Below the pieces are notes generated by a model that searched no databases, was not told the origin of the DNA, and was given only the letters and a program-made list of their open reading frames with translations. This document shows positions 1 to 8,556 of a DNA stretch of 64,000 nucleotides, piece after piece (position 1 is the first letter of the stretch; every line of letters begins with the position of its first letter). The position numbers and the translations under genes were made by a program. The DNA comes from Frateuria edaphi (lineage in GTDB: Bacteria; Pseudomonadota; Gammaproteobacteria; Xanthomonadales; Rhodanobacteraceae). The DNA is taken from the NCBI RefSeq assembly GCF_021117405.1, contig NZ_CP088251.1:3147001-3211000 (forward strand). Reading direction: 5' to 3'.

Positions 1-771
1 CAGTGCCCCGACTGCCGCACGGTCTTCTCGCTCGACGCGAGCGTGCTGGCGCATGCGCGCGGGGCGGTGATCTGCGGCAATTGCGAAACGCTGTTCGACG
101 CACTGGACACGCTCGCCGACCAGTTGCCGCCCGAACCCTTCCGGCAGCTCCCGGGCACCACGCGCTCCGAAGAAGCGCCCAAGCTCGACGTGGCGATCTA
201 CCGTCCGCGCGAGGACGTGCCCGTGGCCGCCGTCGAACCGGCGCCGGCGGCGCCCGCGTTCACCCCGCGCTTCGTCAACGATCGGCGCGCCCCGCGCCAG
301 CGCCCGCGACGCTGGCCGTGGCTGCTGACCTGCACGCTGCTGGCGCTGTTGCTGGCGGCGCAGGTGGCCTGGGCCAAGCGCGACGTGTTGATCGCAAACC
401 CGTCCATCGGCGCGTGGTTGCGCCAGGCCTGCGCCTCGCTGGGCTGCCGGCTGCCGCTGGTTCGCGACGTGCATCGCCTGCACCTGGTCGCGCGCGACGT
501 GCAGGCGCATCCCAGCGTGCCCGGCGCGTTGATGATCAGCGCCACCGTCCGCAACGACGCACCGTTCGCGCAGCCCTACCCGGTGGTTTCGCTCACGCTC
601 TCCGACGCCGATGGCCACCGCGTGGCGATGCGCCGCCTGCACCCGTCCGAATACCTGGACGATGACGCGGTGCTGCGCGCAGGCCTGGCGCCTGGCGCCA
701 GCGCTGCGCTGTTGATCGAGGTCGCCGACCCCGGCAATCGCGCGGTCGCATTCGAATTCGGTTTCGAATGA
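1..771 (+). CDS. Zinc-ribbon DUF3426 membrane protein, 5' end missing
   Basis: The reading frame is already open at base 1, so the true start lies upstream of the window. The visible N-terminus carries a zinc ribbon with CPDC at residues 2-5 and CGNC at 25-28, as in MJ0042-type zinc fingers. A proline-rich linker follows, then one hydrophobic segment near residues 105-125 preceded by an arginine-rich stretch, and a C-terminal domain typical of DUF3426. Topology would put the zinc ribbon in the cytoplasm and the C-terminal domain in the periplasm. In Xanthomonadales this gene commonly precedes fis, as here. Its biochemical role is unknown; the family assignment rests on the ribbon-helix-DUF3426 layout. 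Confidence 0.8.
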   Translation, partial: QCPDCRTVFSLDASVLAHARGAVICGNCETLFDALDTLADQLPPEPFRQLPGTTRSEEAPKLDVAIYRPREDVPVAAVEPAPAAPAFTPRFVNDRRAPRQRPRRWPWLLTCTLLALLLAAQVAWAKRDVLIANPSIGAWLRQACASLGCRLPLVRDVHRLHLVARDVQAHPSVPGALMISATVRNDAPFAQPYPVVSLTLSDADGHRVAMRRLHPSEYLDDDAVLRAGLAPGASAALLIEVADPGNRAVAFEFGFE

Positions 772-796
772 AACGAAAAGCCACGGGCGCCAGCAC

Positions 797-825
797 TTAA
801 TTTTATCGGCCGTCGCCGGTACACT
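797..825 (+). promoter_or_regulatory. Candidate promoter for fis
   Basis: TTAATT at 797-802 and TACACT at 820-825 are separated by 17 bases and lie in a locally AT-rich patch between the DUF3426 gene and fis. The -10 matches the sigma-70 consensus at four of six positions and the -35 only at about three, so this is a weak prediction. Confidence 0.3.
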
Positions 826-936
826 CGCCCCTTCGCGCATGCGCTCATCGCATGCCAAGCGCGCCATGCCGGCGAGATCCACCACCACCCTTGCAGCGGC
901 CCACGCAGCCGCCGCGTCGCTCGTGAGGTATTGCCT

Positions 937-1221
937 GTGAACGCCGTCCGATTGCCTGTCAACGAGGCCATCCGGGAGCCCCAGTCGTCGCAGAGCGCGC
1001 TGGGCGAGTGCGTCAGCCGTACCGTGCGCCGTTACCTGGCCGACATCGGCGATACCGAATGCGACGAAGGCCTGCACGCACTGGTGATCCGCGAAGTCGA
1101 AGGACCGCTGCTGCGCGAAGTGCTGGCGTTCCACGATGGCAACCAGAGCCGCGCCGCGGCCGTGCTGGGCATCAACCGCGCCACGCTGCGCAAGAAGCTG
1201 GCCGCGCACGGCCTGCTGTAG
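937..1221 (+). CDS. fis: DNA-binding protein Fis
   Basis: Fis is a small homodimeric nucleoid protein that bends DNA and acts at recombination enhancers and growth-phase promoters. The C-terminal half contains the family's helix-turn-helix, including NQSRAAAVLGINRATLRKKL, and the upstream segment ending in VLAFHDGN is also characteristic. The product is about 94 residues, close to the 98 of E. coli Fis. I place the start at GTG 937 because GAGG at 925-928 gives an eight-base spacing; a TTG at 931 in the same frame would leave only two. The gene sits between the DUF3426 gene and purH, an arrangement familiar from Xanthomonadales. Confidence 0.92.
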   Translation: MNAVRLPVNEAIREPQSSQSALGECVSRTVRRYLADIGDTECDEGLHALVIREVEGPLLREVLAFHDGNQSRAAAVLGINRATLRKKLAAHGLL

Positions 1222-1325
1222 TTCCCTTGTTCCCTGTGGGAGCCCACATGTGGGGCGTCGCCGTGGGGGAATCGCGCAAAGGGTATCGCCCGCAAGTGGT
1301 CTTACACGAAGACCCGTTCGTGTGC

Positions 1326-1349
1326 TTTTGGACGTTTGGCCGTCCAAAA
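1326..1349. repeat. Perfect inverted repeat between fis and purH
   Basis: Nine bases at 1326-1334 (TTTTGGACG) are repeated exactly inverted at 1341-1349 around a six-base loop. No T-run follows, so it is not a canonical Rho-independent terminator. It touches the -35 position of the putative purH promoter, so it could be an operator or an attenuating hairpin at the fis end. Confidence 0.5.
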
Positions 1350-1377
1350 CGACACGCCATCCCGGCCGCGTTATAAT
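1349..1377 (+). promoter_or_regulatory. Candidate purH promoter
   Basis: A consensus TATAAT lies at 1372-1377, with a weak ACGACA at 1349-1354 seventeen bases upstream. Transcription would begin near 1384, leaving a leader of about 23 bases before the purH ATG. The -35 edge overlaps the 1326-1349 inverted repeat. Confidence 0.45.
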
Positions 1378-1406
1378 CGGCGGCTTCCCCTACCCTGGAA
1401 GCCGCC

Positions 1407-3011
1407 ATGCCCGCCGTCACCCCGATCCGCCGCGCCCTGCTCAGCGTCTCCGACAAGACCGGGCTGATCGACCTCGGCCGGCGTCTCGCCGCGAAGGGCG
1501 TGCAACTGCTTTCCACCGGGGGCAGCGCCAAGGCGCTGCGGGACGCCGGCATCGCGGTGACCGATGTCAGCGAGCTGACCGGCTTCCCCGAGATCATGGA
1601 CGGCCGCGTCAAGACGCTGCACCCGAAGGTGCATGGCGGCTTGCTCGGCCGGCGCGGCACCGACGACGCGGTGATGGCCGAACTCGGCATCGCGCCGATC
1701 GACCTGCTGGTGCTCAACCTCTATCCGTTCGAGCAGACCGTCGCCAAGCCCGGTTGCACGCTGGAACAGGCGATCGAGAACATCGACATCGGCGGGCCGG
1801 CGATGCTGCGCTCGGCGGCGAAGAACTGGGCCGACGTGGCCGTGCTGACCGCGCCGGAACAGTACGAGGACGCGCTCGCCGAGATCGAGCGCGACGGCGG
1901 CCTCTCACGCGCCAGCCGCTTCAAGCTGGCGGTGGCCGCGTTCAACCGCGTTTCCGACTACGACGGCGCGATCAGCGACTATCTCTCGGGCCTCAAGCTC
2001 AACGAGGCGCACGACGCCATTGCCGGTCATGAAACCTTCGGCGGCCAGGCCAACGGCCGCTTCGTCAAGCTCATGGACCTGCGCTATGGCGAGAATCCGC
2101 ACCAGAGCGCCGCGTTCTACCGCGACCTGTATCCGGCACCGGGCACGCTCGCGACTTTCCGCCAGTTGCAGGGGAAGGAACTGTCGTTCAACAACATTGC
2201 CGACGCCGATGCTGCGTGGGAGTGCGTGCGCAGCTTCGTCAAGCCGGCCTGCGTGATCGTCAAGCACGCCAACCCGTGCGGCGTGGCGGTGAGCCTGGAC
2301 GGCATCGGCAAGGCCTACGACCTTGCGTTCCAGACCGATCCCACTTCGGCCTTCGGCGGCATCATCGCGTTCAACCGCCCGGTCGACGGCGCCACCGCAC
2401 GCGCCATCGTCGAGCGCCAGTTCGTTGAGGTGGTGCTGGCGCCGGGTTATGCCGAGGAGGCACTGAAGGCGTTCGCCAGGAAGGGCAACGTGCGCGTGCT
2501 GGAAATCCCGCCCCCCGCGGACGGCGACCTGCGCGCCCCGCACCCGGGCGTGAACGTCAAGCGCGTGGGCTCCGGCCTTCTGATCCAGACGGCCGACACC
2601 GGCATGATCGGCGCCGCCGACCTCAAGGTGGTCACGAAGCGTGCGCCCACGCCCGAGCAGATCGACGACCTGATCTTTGCGTGGAAGGTCGCCAAGTTCG
2701 TCAAGTCCAACGCCATCGTCTACGCGAAGCACCGCCAGACCATCGGCATCGGCGCCGGCCAGATGAGCCGCGTGTACAGCGCGAAGATCGCCGGCATCAA
2801 GGCGGCCGACGAGAAGCTCGAAGTGCGCGGATCGGTGATGGCGTCGGACGCCTTCTTCCCGTTCCGCGACGGCATCGACGCTGCGGCCGAGGCGGGCATC
2901 GCGGCGGTGATCCAGCCCGGCGGCTCGATGCGCGATGCCGAGGTCATCGCTGCGGCGGACGAGCACGACATGGCAATGGTGTTCACCGGCATGCGGCACT
3001 TCCGCCACTAA
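1407..3011 (+). CDS. purH: Bifunctional AICAR formyltransferase / IMP cyclohydrolase
   Basis: PurH carries out the last two steps of purine synthesis: formyl transfer from 10-formyltetrahydrofolate to AICAR, then ring closure to IMP, in the cytoplasm. The N-terminal MGS-like cyclohydrolase domain (about residues 1-195) shows [16 protein letters not shown]. The larger C-terminal transformylase domain contains [10 protein letters not shown] and the catalytic KHANPCG motif. At 534 residues it has normal full length. It starts at an ATG 30 bases after a good -10 box, apparently as its own transcription unit; no other purine gene follows. The identification is secure. Confidence 0.97.
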   Translation: MPAVTPIRRALLSVSDKTGLIDLGRRLAAKGVQLLSTGGSAKALRDAGIAVTDVSELTGFPEIMDGRVKTLHPKVHGGLLGRRGTDDAVMAELGIAPIDLLVLNLYPFEQTVAKPGCTLEQAIENIDIGGPAMLRSAAKNWADVAVLTAPEQYEDALAEIERDGGLSRASRFKLAVAAFNRVSDYDGAISDYLSGLKLNEAHDAIAGHETFGGQANGRFVKLMDLRYGENPHQSAAFYRDLYPAPGTLATFRQLQGKELSFNNIADADAAWECVRSFVKPACVIVKHANPCGVAVSLDGIGKAYDLAFQTDPTSAFGGIIAFNRPVDGATARAIVERQFVEVVLAPGYAEEALKAFARKGNVRVLEIPPPADGDLRAPHPGVNVKRVGSGLLIQTADTGMIGAADLKVVTKRAPTPEQIDDLIFAWKVAKFVKSNAIVYAKHRQTIGIGAGQMSRVYSAKIAGIKAADEKLEVRGSVMASDAFFPFRDGIDAAAEAGIAAVIQPGGSMRDAEVIAAADEHDMAMVFTGMRHFRH

Positions 3012-3012
3012 A

Positions 3013-3062
3013 GTCCGGAACCCTTTTCCCGCCAAAAAAAGTTTCTGGGTGGGGGTCCGGAC
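3013..3062. repeat. Interrupted inverted repeat after purH
   Basis: GTCCGGA at 3013-3019 is mirrored by TCCGGAC at 3056-3062, and the flanking CCC and GGG tracts extend the pairing. The interior has an A-rich run. It begins two bases after the purH stop codon and may end the transcript, though no T-tract follows the stem. Confidence 0.35.
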
Positions 3063-3133
3063 GGAGCGCGTTCCGCGGCGAGATCGAACCCTCATCCCCT
3101 CGCTGCGCGCACTCCCCGCGCACGCGGAAGGGA

Positions 3134-3418
3134 CTATACGAAGCGCCGCACCAGCCGTCGCCACTCCTGCTCGGGAGCATCGTTGCAGAACGGCAGCCCG
3201 GCCCGCCCGTACCAGTAGCGGGCATTGTCCAGGTCGCCTTCGAGCCGGTGCACGTGCGCGTGGATCGCGGCGGCGCCGGGGTCATCCAGCAACTGCACCA
3301 GATGGTGCGCACGCTCGGGCTCGCCGTGGCCCAGCCACCACAGCGCCTGCAGATGGTCGGACAGGCCGGCGGGCGGCATCCCGCCGGCAAGCGACGCTTC
3401 GAACCGGGCCTGATCCAT
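3134..3418 (-). CDS. Conserved hypothetical protein, 94 aa
   Basis: This small soluble protein has no signal peptide or membrane segment. The sequence is rich in helix-forming residues, with a repeated look (LSDHLQALWWLGHGEPERAH followed by another helical pair with HAHVHRLEGD), suggesting a short TPR- or Sel1-like helical hairpin fold. Coding is supported by its ordinary composition and by its position, divergent from the glutathione S-transferase gene 79 bases away. I recognise no named family. The ribosome binding site is weak. It is probably a lineage-specific gene of Xanthomonadales. Confidence 0.6.
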   Translation of the reverse strand: MDQARFEASLAGGMPPAGLSDHLQALWWLGHGEPERAHHLVQLLDDPGAAAIHAHVHRLEGDLDNARYWYGRAGLPFCNDAPEQEWRRLVRRFV

Positions 3419-3496
3419 ACGGTCGCCGATTGTGCGCCCTCACGGCGCCTTGTGGTGTCGATTGCGAGGCTTGCCCGGTTACGCGGAGGCCAAGCC

Positions 3497-4210
3497 ATGA
3501 CCTACGAGCTTTACTACTGGACCGGCATCCAGGGGCGCGGCGAGTTCGTCCGCCTCGCGCTGGAAGATGCCGGTGCGGACTACATCGACGTCGCCCGCCA
3601 TCGCGGCGATGCGGTGATGGATCCCTTCCTCAGCGGCGGGAGCACCGAAGATGCGCTGCCCTTCGCCCCACCCTTCCTGCGCGCCGGCCACCTGCTGATC
3701 GCGCAGACCGCCGCCATCCTGGGCTACCTGGGCCAGCACCTGCGGCTGGTGCCCGAGGGCGAGGCGCGGCGCATCTACGCCAACCAGCTGCAGCTGACCA
3801 TCACCGACCTGGTGGCCGAGATCCACGACAGCCACCATCCCATCGCCGCCAGCCTCTATTACGAGGACCAGCGGCGCGAAGCCCAGCGCCGCGCCGCCGA
3901 CCTGCGCAAGCACCGGCTGCCGAAGTACCTGGGCTATTTCGAGCAGGTGCTGGCGCGTTCGGATGGCCGCCACGCACTGGGTGAACATTCGTATGTCGAC
4001 CTGTCGCTGTTCCAGCTGATCGCCGGTCTGGACTACGCATTCCCCAACGCCATGCGCGGCCTGCGCAAGGACCTGCCGCGCCTGTGCGCGCTGGCCCAAG
4101 AGATTGCGCAACGCCCGCGCATCGCCGCCTACCTTGCCTCGCCGCGACGCCCGCCGTTCAACGAGCAGGGCATCTTCCGCCACTATCCCGAGCTGGATGA
4201 CCAAGCTTGA
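3497..4210 (+). CDS. Glutathione S-transferase family protein
   Basis: A cytosolic enzyme of the GST superfamily, 237 residues. The N-terminal thioredoxin-like domain opens with YELYYWTGIQGRGEFVRLAL, where the early tyrosines and RGEFVRLAL match sigma-like GSTs that activate glutathione by a Tyr. LLIAQTAAILGYLG is the glutathione-binding segment (Q-T/S-x-A-I). The all-helical C-terminal domain contains SYVDLSLFQLIAGLDY, the N-capping region typical of GSTs. The ATG at 3497 is chosen because earlier in-frame sequence crosses the opposite-strand gene. The substrate is unknown; the context is not informative. Confidence 0.88.
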   Translation: MTYELYYWTGIQGRGEFVRLALEDAGADYIDVARHRGDAVMDPFLSGGSTEDALPFAPPFLRAGHLLIAQTAAILGYLGQHLRLVPEGEARRIYANQLQLTITDLVAEIHDSHHPIAASLYYEDQRREAQRRAADLRKHRLPKYLGYFEQVLARSDGRHALGEHSYVDLSLFQLIAGLDYAFPNAMRGLRKDLPRLCALAQEIAQRPRIAAYLASPRRPPFNEQGIFRHYPELDDQA

Positions 4211-4216
4211 GGGCCT

Positions 4217-4234
4217 GGCGGGCTGAAGCCCGCC
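4217..4234. repeat. REP-like palindrome (GGGCTGAAGCCC family), solo copy
   Basis: Seven bases GGCGGGC at 4217-4223 pair with GCCCGCC at 4228-4234 around a TGAA loop. It sits between the convergent GST and EamA genes and may act as a bidirectional transcript end. The same core recurs as doublets at 57.1 and 58.4 kb. Confidence 0.75.
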
Positions 4235-4238
4235 ATCC

Positions 4239-4670
4239 TCAGAACAACGCGATGACGACTGCACCGGCGACGATCAGCCCGCCACCGACCAGCACCGGCA
4301 GGCTGGGTCTCTCGCCCAGGAACACCAGCCCCAGCACGATCACCATTGCCACGCTGAGCTTGTCGATCGGCGCGACCTTGCTCACCGGTCCGAGTTGCAG
4401 CGCGCGGTAGTAGCAAAGCCACGAAAGGCCGGTGGCCACGCCCGAGAGGACCAGGAACATCCAGCTGTGCCAGGGCAGTCCCGCCGGACGCGCCCACTCG
4501 CCGCGCAGGCTCAGGATGCCGGCGGTGACGGCGAGGATCACCAGCGTGCGGATGAAGGTGGCCAGGTTTGAGTTGATCCCGGCGACGCCGAGCTTGCCGA
4601 ACAGCGCGGTGAGGGCGGCGAAGAACGCCGAGCCCAGCGCGAACAGCAGCCAGCTCTGGCGCAGGTCCAT
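4239..4670 (-). CDS. EamA-like (DMT superfamily) single-domain membrane protein
   Basis: A 143-residue inner-membrane protein with four to five hydrophobic helices, covering one EamA repeat rather than the two found in full-length DMT exporters. Features include LLFALGSAFFAALTALFGKLG in the first helix, FIRTLVILAV, and the last-helix signature VLGLVFLGERPSLPVLVGGGLIVAG typical of EamA. Such half-size proteins act as dimers, possibly as small-molecule exporters, but the substrate is unknown. Its ATG lies seven bases after the stop of the DUF2782 gene, so the two are probably translated from one message. Confidence 0.85.
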   Translation of the reverse strand: MDLRQSWLLFALGSAFFAALTALFGKLGVAGINSNLATFIRTLVILAVTAGILSLRGEWARPAGLPWHSWMFLVLSGVATGLSWLCYYRALQLGPVSKVAPIDKLSVAMVIVLGLVFLGERPSLPVLVGGGLIVAGAVVIALF

Positions 4671-4677
4671 GGCCGGG

Positions 4678-5139
4678 TCAGTCGCCCGTGGAGGACGCCG
4701 GCGCGGGCTTGGACTTGCCCCACTCCAGGATCTTGTACATCACCGGGCGCGTGGGCTTCTGGCCGTGCTCGTCGACCAGCCGGCCGCTCGGGTCGACCAT
4801 GTAGGTCTGCGCGATGCCGTTCGGCGGCGTGACCACCACCATGTAGAGCTGGCCGTTGCGACGGTACTCCTGCACCACGTTCTCGCCCTGCTGGTGCACG
4901 CTGACCTCGGGCATCGGCTCGCCGGACCGGATCGGCGCGGGCTTGCGCGGCAGCAGCGAGGTACTGCCCGGCGCCGGGGTCGCGGCCGGCTTCTGGGGCG
5001 GCGCCGGCACGGTCGCCTTGACGCCCGGATCGTTCATCCCCGGCGGCGGCGGCACGTTCACCGGCGGCGGCGTGGTCTGGGCAAAAGCAGGCGCGGCCAG
5101 GAGCGCGGGGACGAGGACGAGCGCGGCGGAAAGCTTCAT
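4678..5139 (-). CDS. DUF2782 periplasmic protein
   Basis: A 153-residue exported protein beginning with a signal peptide (KLSAALVLVPALLAAPAFA, cleavage after AFA). A proline-rich linker (about residues 20-75) precedes the compact DUF2782 domain with EVSVHQQGENVVQEYRRNGQ and YMVDPSGRLVD. The start at ATG 5139 is preferred over an upstream in-frame start at 5172 because it gives a clean signal peptide. The gene is divergent from polA, an association I recall from Xanthomonadales and Pseudomonas. Its function is unknown. Confidence 0.8.
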   Translation of the reverse strand: MKLSAALVLVPALLAAPAFAQTTPPPVNVPPPPGMNDPGVKATVPAPPQKPAATPAPGSTSLLPRKPAPIRSGEPMPEVSVHQQGENVVQEYRRNGQLYMVVVTPPNGIAQTYMVDPSGRLVDEHGQKPTRPVMYKILEWGKSKPAPASSTGD

Positions 5140-5235
5140 GGCTTCGGGTCCGGGGAAATGTGCCGCGAGCATAGCAGCGGCCCTGGCGCGGCCCGGTGAA
5201 CCGCGACCTCATGGCACGCATGCGAGAATGGGCGG

Positions 5236-7962
5236 ATGGCACAGCTCATCCTGATCGACGGCTCCTCCTACCTCTACCGCGCCTTCCATGCGCTGCCGCC
5301 GCTGACCAACGCGCGCGGCGAAGCGACCGGCGCACTGTTCGGCGTGGTCAACATGCTGCGCGCGACGCTGAAAGCGCAGCCGGAGTACCTGGCCTTCGTC
5401 TGCGACGCGCCCGGGCGCACGTTCCGCGACGAGATCTATGCCGAATACAAGGCCAACCGCGCGGCGATGCCGGACGACCTGCGCGCGCAGGTCGAACCGA
5501 TGATGGCGATCGTTGGCGCGCTGGGTTTCCCGATCCTGTGCGTCCCCGGCGTGGAGGCCGACGACGTGATCGGCACGCTGGCGCTGGCGGCCGCGGCGCA
5601 GGGCATCGACGTGACGATCTCCACCGGCGACAAGGACCTGGCCCAGCTGGTCGGCCCGCACGTGAAGCTGGTCAACACGATGACCAGCACCACGCTGGAT
5701 ATCGCCGGCGTCACCGACAAGTTCGGCGTGCCGCCGGAGCGCATCGTCGATTTCCTCAGCCTCACCGGCGACAGCATCGACAACGTGCCCGGCGTGACCA
5801 AGTGCGGCCCGAAGACCGCGGCCAAGTGGCTGGCCGAGTACGGCTCGCTGGACGGCGTGATCGCCAACGCCGACAAGATCGGGGGCAAGATCGGCGAGTA
5901 CCTGCGCGAAGCGCTGCCCAAGCTGCCGCTGTCGCGTGAGCTGGTCACCATCCGCACCGATCTCGAACTCGAGCACGGCCCGACCGACCTCACCCTGCGC
6001 GATCGCGAAACGGCCACGTTGCGCGAGCTGTTCACCCGCTACGAATTCAAGGCCGCACTCAGGGAACTGGATGCCGAAACGCTCGGCGAACCGGGTCCCG
6101 CGCCCGCCCCGCAGGCCGCTCCCGCGCCGGCCACGCCGCCGCCGGCTGCCGCGAAACCCGGCGACTACGAGCTGGTCACCTCGCCCGAACGCTTCGAGCA
6201 CTGGCTGCACAAGCTGCGCGAGGCGCCGCTGATCGCCTTCGACACCGAAACCAGCGACATCGACGCCATGCGTGCCGAGCTGATCGGCCTGTCCTTCGCG
6301 GTGGAGTCCGGCAAGGCCTGCTACATCCCGGTCGCGCACGACTATCCCGGCGCGCCCTGGCAACTGGATCGCGACCAGGTGCTGCATGCGGTCAAGCCGC
6401 TGTTCGAGGATCCGGCGCGGCCGAAGCTCGGCCAGCACGCGAAGTACGACATCAACGTGCTGTCGCACTACGGCATCGGCGTGCAGGGGCTGAAGCACGA
6501 TTCGATGCTGGCCTCCTACATCTGGAACGCCACCGCCACGCGCCACGACATGGACTCGCTGGCCAGCCGCTACCTCCACTACCAGACGATCAAATACGAG
6601 GACGTCGCCGGCAAGGGCGCCAAGCAGATCCCGTTTTCGCAGGTCGACCTGGACACTGCCTGCCGCTACGCCGCCGAGGACGCCGACATCACCCTGCGGC
6701 TGCACGAGGCGCTGCAGCCGATGCTCGATACCGTGCCGGCGCTTAAGCGTGTCTACGAGGAAATCGAGGTGCCGCTGGCGCCGATCCTCGCCGGCATGGA
6801 ACGCAAGGGCGTGCTGATCGACGTCGACGAACTGCGCAAGCAGAGCCAGGAACTGGGCAAGCGCATGCACGAGCTGCAGCAGCAGGCCTACGCGGAGGCC
6901 GGCTGCGCGTTCAGCCTGGACTCGCCCAAGCAGCTGCAGGCGATCCTGTTCGACCAGCTCGGCCTGCGCGCGAAGCTCAAGACCCCCAAGGGCCAGCCCT
7001 CGACCAACGAGGAGGCACTGGAGGCGATCGCCGACGACCATGCGCTGCCGCGGCTGATCCTCGATTACCGCGGCCTGGCCAAGCTGCGTTCGACCTATAC
7101 CGACAAGCTGGCGCAGATGGTCAACCCACGCACCGGCCGCGTGCACACCTGCTACCACCAGGCCGCGGTGGCGACCGGGCGCATTTCCTCTTCCGATCCG
7201 AACCTGCAGAACATCCCGGTGCGTACCGACGAGGGCCGGCGCATCCGTGCCGCCTTCATCGCGCCGCCGGGCTGGCTGGTGATGGCGGCCGACTACTCCC
7301 AGATCGAGCTGCGCATCATGGCGCACCTGTCCGGCGACGAAGCGTTGCTGCGCGCCTTCAAGAGCGGCGGCGACGTGCACCGCGCCACCGCCGCCGAAGT
7401 GTTCGGTGTCGCACCGGAGGACATCACGCTCAACCAGCGTCGCGCGGCCAAGGCGATCAACTTCGGCCTGATGTACGGCATGAGCGCGTTCGGCCTGGCG
7501 CGGCAGCTGGGCATCGACCGCGGCGAGGCGAGCGACTACATGGCGCGCTACTTCTCGCGCTTCGCCGGCGTGCGCGCCTTCATGGACGCCACCCGCGAGC
7601 AGGCCCATCGCGACGGCTACGTGGAAACCATCTTCGGGCGGCGGCTGTACCTGGAAAACCTCAAGGCCCGCAACCAGGCGCTGCGTTCCGGCGCCGAGCG
7701 GGCCGCCGTGAACGCGCCGATGCAGGGGAGCGCGGCGGACATCATCAAGCGCGCGATGATCGCCATGGGTTCCTATCTCTGCGACCGCACCGATGCGCAC
7801 ATGCTGATGCAGGTGCACGACGAACTGGTGTTCGAGGTGCAGGAAGACGCCGTGGACACGATGCGCCAGGCCGTGATCGAGCACATGTCGGGCGCCGCCG
7901 AGCTGGCCGTGCCGCTGGTGGTGGACGTGGGCGTCGGGGCGAACTGGGAGCAGGCGCACTAG
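5236..7962 (+). CDS. polA: DNA polymerase I
   Basis: PolA removes RNA primers and fills gaps in replication and excision repair. All three domains are present: the 5'-3' flap exonuclease (about residues 1-290, with EADDVIGTLA and TGDKDLAQLV), a proline/alanine linker near 290-310, a 3'-5' exonuclease with the metal-binding DTET near residue 335 (so proofreading should be active), and the polymerase with DYSQIELRIMAHLSGD, RRAAKAINFGLMYGM and QVHDELVFEV. At 908 residues it is a normal full-length polymerase. The ATG at 5236 opens the conserved LILIDGSSYLYRAFHA N-terminus. Confidence 0.97.
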   Translation: MAQLILIDGSSYLYRAFHALPPLTNARGEATGALFGVVNMLRATLKAQPEYLAFVCDAPGRTFRDEIYAEYKANRAAMPDDLRAQVEPMMAIVGALGFPILCVPGVEADDVIGTLALAAAAQGIDVTISTGDKDLAQLVGPHVKLVNTMTSTTLDIAGVTDKFGVPPERIVDFLSLTGDSIDNVPGVTKCGPKTAAKWLAEYGSLDGVIANADKIGGKIGEYLREALPKLPLSRELVTIRTDLELEHGPTDLTLRDRETATLRELFTRYEFKAALRELDAETLGEPGPAPAPQAAPAPATPPPAAAKPGDYELVTSPERFEHWLHKLREAPLIAFDTETSDIDAMRAELIGLSFAVESGKACYIPVAHDYPGAPWQLDRDQVLHAVKPLFEDPARPKLGQHAKYDINVLSHYGIGVQGLKHDSMLASYIWNATATRHDMDSLASRYLHYQTIKYEDVAGKGAKQIPFSQVDLDTACRYAAEDADITLRLHEALQPMLDTVPALKRVYEEIEVPLAPILAGMERKGVLIDVDELRKQSQELGKRMHELQQQAYAEAGCAFSLDSPKQLQAILFDQLGLRAKLKTPKGQPSTNEEALEAIADDHALPRLILDYRGLAKLRSTYTDKLAQMVNPRTGRVHTCYHQAAVATGRISSSDPNLQNIPVRTDEGRRIRAAFIAPPGWLVMAADYSQIELRIMAHLSGDEALLRAFKSGGDVHRATAAEVFGVAPEDITLNQRRAAKAINFGLMYGMSAFGLARQLGIDRGEASDYMARYFSRFAGVRAFMDATREQAHRDGYVETIFGRRLYLENLKARNQALRSGAERAAVNAPMQGSAADIIKRAMIAMGSYLCDRTDAHMLMQVHDELVFEVQEDAVDTMRQAVIEHMSGAAELAVPLVVDVGVGANWEQAH

Positions 7963-8104
7963 CGCACTGCTTTCGAACTCACCCCAGCCCTCTGTCCACA
8001 CGGAAGCGGGAGCAGGATCTTGCGAATGAACGAACCCTGACCTGTTCCGGCTCTCGCGGGCGGGCTCCTTGAAACTTTCCTACCCCGGACGCATCCAATG
8101 TTCC

Positions 8105-8233
8105 GGATGCACGCAACGGCATCCGCCGGCCCGTCCACCTCCCTGAGCGGGCCACCAGGATGCGAACCTCTCCCCTGGGCTTCGCATCCATCCCCGGCCC
8201 CGAAGGTTCCCCCTAGCCTTCGGGGCTTTTTTT
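8105..8233 (+). ncRNA. Candidate sX13-like small RNA downstream of polA
   Basis: The 330-base gap after polA folds into three consecutive hairpins: 8128-8133 with 8148-8153 (six pairs), 8158-8166 with 8181-8189 (nine perfect pairs) and 8197-8206 with 8217-8226 (ten perfect pairs) followed by seven T. Each loop is pyrimidine-rich, and the second and third contain CCCC and CCCCC. This layout and the position behind polA match what I recall of Xanthomonas sX13; Spot 42 and ErsA share that position. TTGAAA at 8069-8074 may be the -35, with TCCAAT at 8094-8099 as a poor -10. The 5' end is approximate. By analogy it would pair its C-rich loops with G-rich ribosome binding sites. Confidence 0.7.
8197..8233 (+). 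terminator. Rho-independent terminator
   Basis: A perfect ten-base-pair GC-rich stem (8197-8206 with 8217-8226) around the loop TTCCCCCTAG is followed by seven T at 8227-8233. It ends the putative small RNA and possibly polA read-through, 60 bases before the next gene. It is the clearest intrinsic terminator in the window. Confidence 0.92.
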
Positions 8234-8292
8234 CGCCCGTTCACGGCCGCGCCCGCTAAGATCGGTCCGAACTCAACCGAGGAGGGCGGCTC

Positions 8293-8511
8293 ATGCGTGC
8301 AGGACTCATCATCGTCGGCATCATCCTGTTGGTCGCGGGCATCTGGGTGACCTTGGGCAACGGCAGCTACTCGCAGACCGATACCGTGGCCCAGCTGGGG
8401 CCGGCCAAGATCTCGGCCACGCACGAGAAAGCGGTGCCGCAGTGGGTGGGCATCGCGGGCATCGTGGTCGGTGGCCTGCTCACCATCGGCGGTTTCGTCA
8501 AGAAAAGGTAA
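8293..8511 (+). CDS. Small membrane protein, DUF3185-like
   Basis: A 72-residue protein with two hydrophobic helices: LIIVGIILLVAGIWVTLG near the N-terminus and VGIAGIVVGGLLTIGGFV at the C-terminus, ending KKR. Between them is a short polar loop (about residues 22-48) that probably lies in the periplasm. GAGGAGG at 8280-8286, six bases before the ATG, is an excellent ribosome binding site. It resembles the small DUF3185 family of unknown function. It lies between the polA-linked RNA terminator and uvrD, 57 bases before uvrD. Confidence 0.75.
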   Translation: MRAGLIIVGIILLVAGIWVTLGNGSYSQTDTVAQLGPAKISATHEKAVPQWVGIAGIVVGGLLTIGGFVKKR

Positions 8512-8556
8512 GGCCGTGGCGCGCCGCGTTCGCGCGGCGCGCCTGGCAGGCGCCGG

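Noticed and set aside
1221-1275. TGTGGGAGCCCACATGTGG segment after fis as a third repeat family
   Set aside because: It resembles known dispersed GTGGGAGC motifs and forms a short hairpin, but only this one copy is convincing in the window.
1905-3164. A 419-codon open frame antisense to purH
   Set aside because: It mirrors the real purH frame, and its product has no signature or conserved motif.
2681-3496. Long upstream extension of the glutathione S-transferase frame
   Set aside because: The extension runs through purH and the opposite-strand hypothetical gene; conserved GST sequence starts at 3497.
5209-8001. A 930-codon open frame antisense to polA
   Set aside because: It is a consequence of high GC and codon bias in polA. 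The translated sequence has low-complexity Arg/Val/His content and no recognisable domain, while polA is complete on the other strand.
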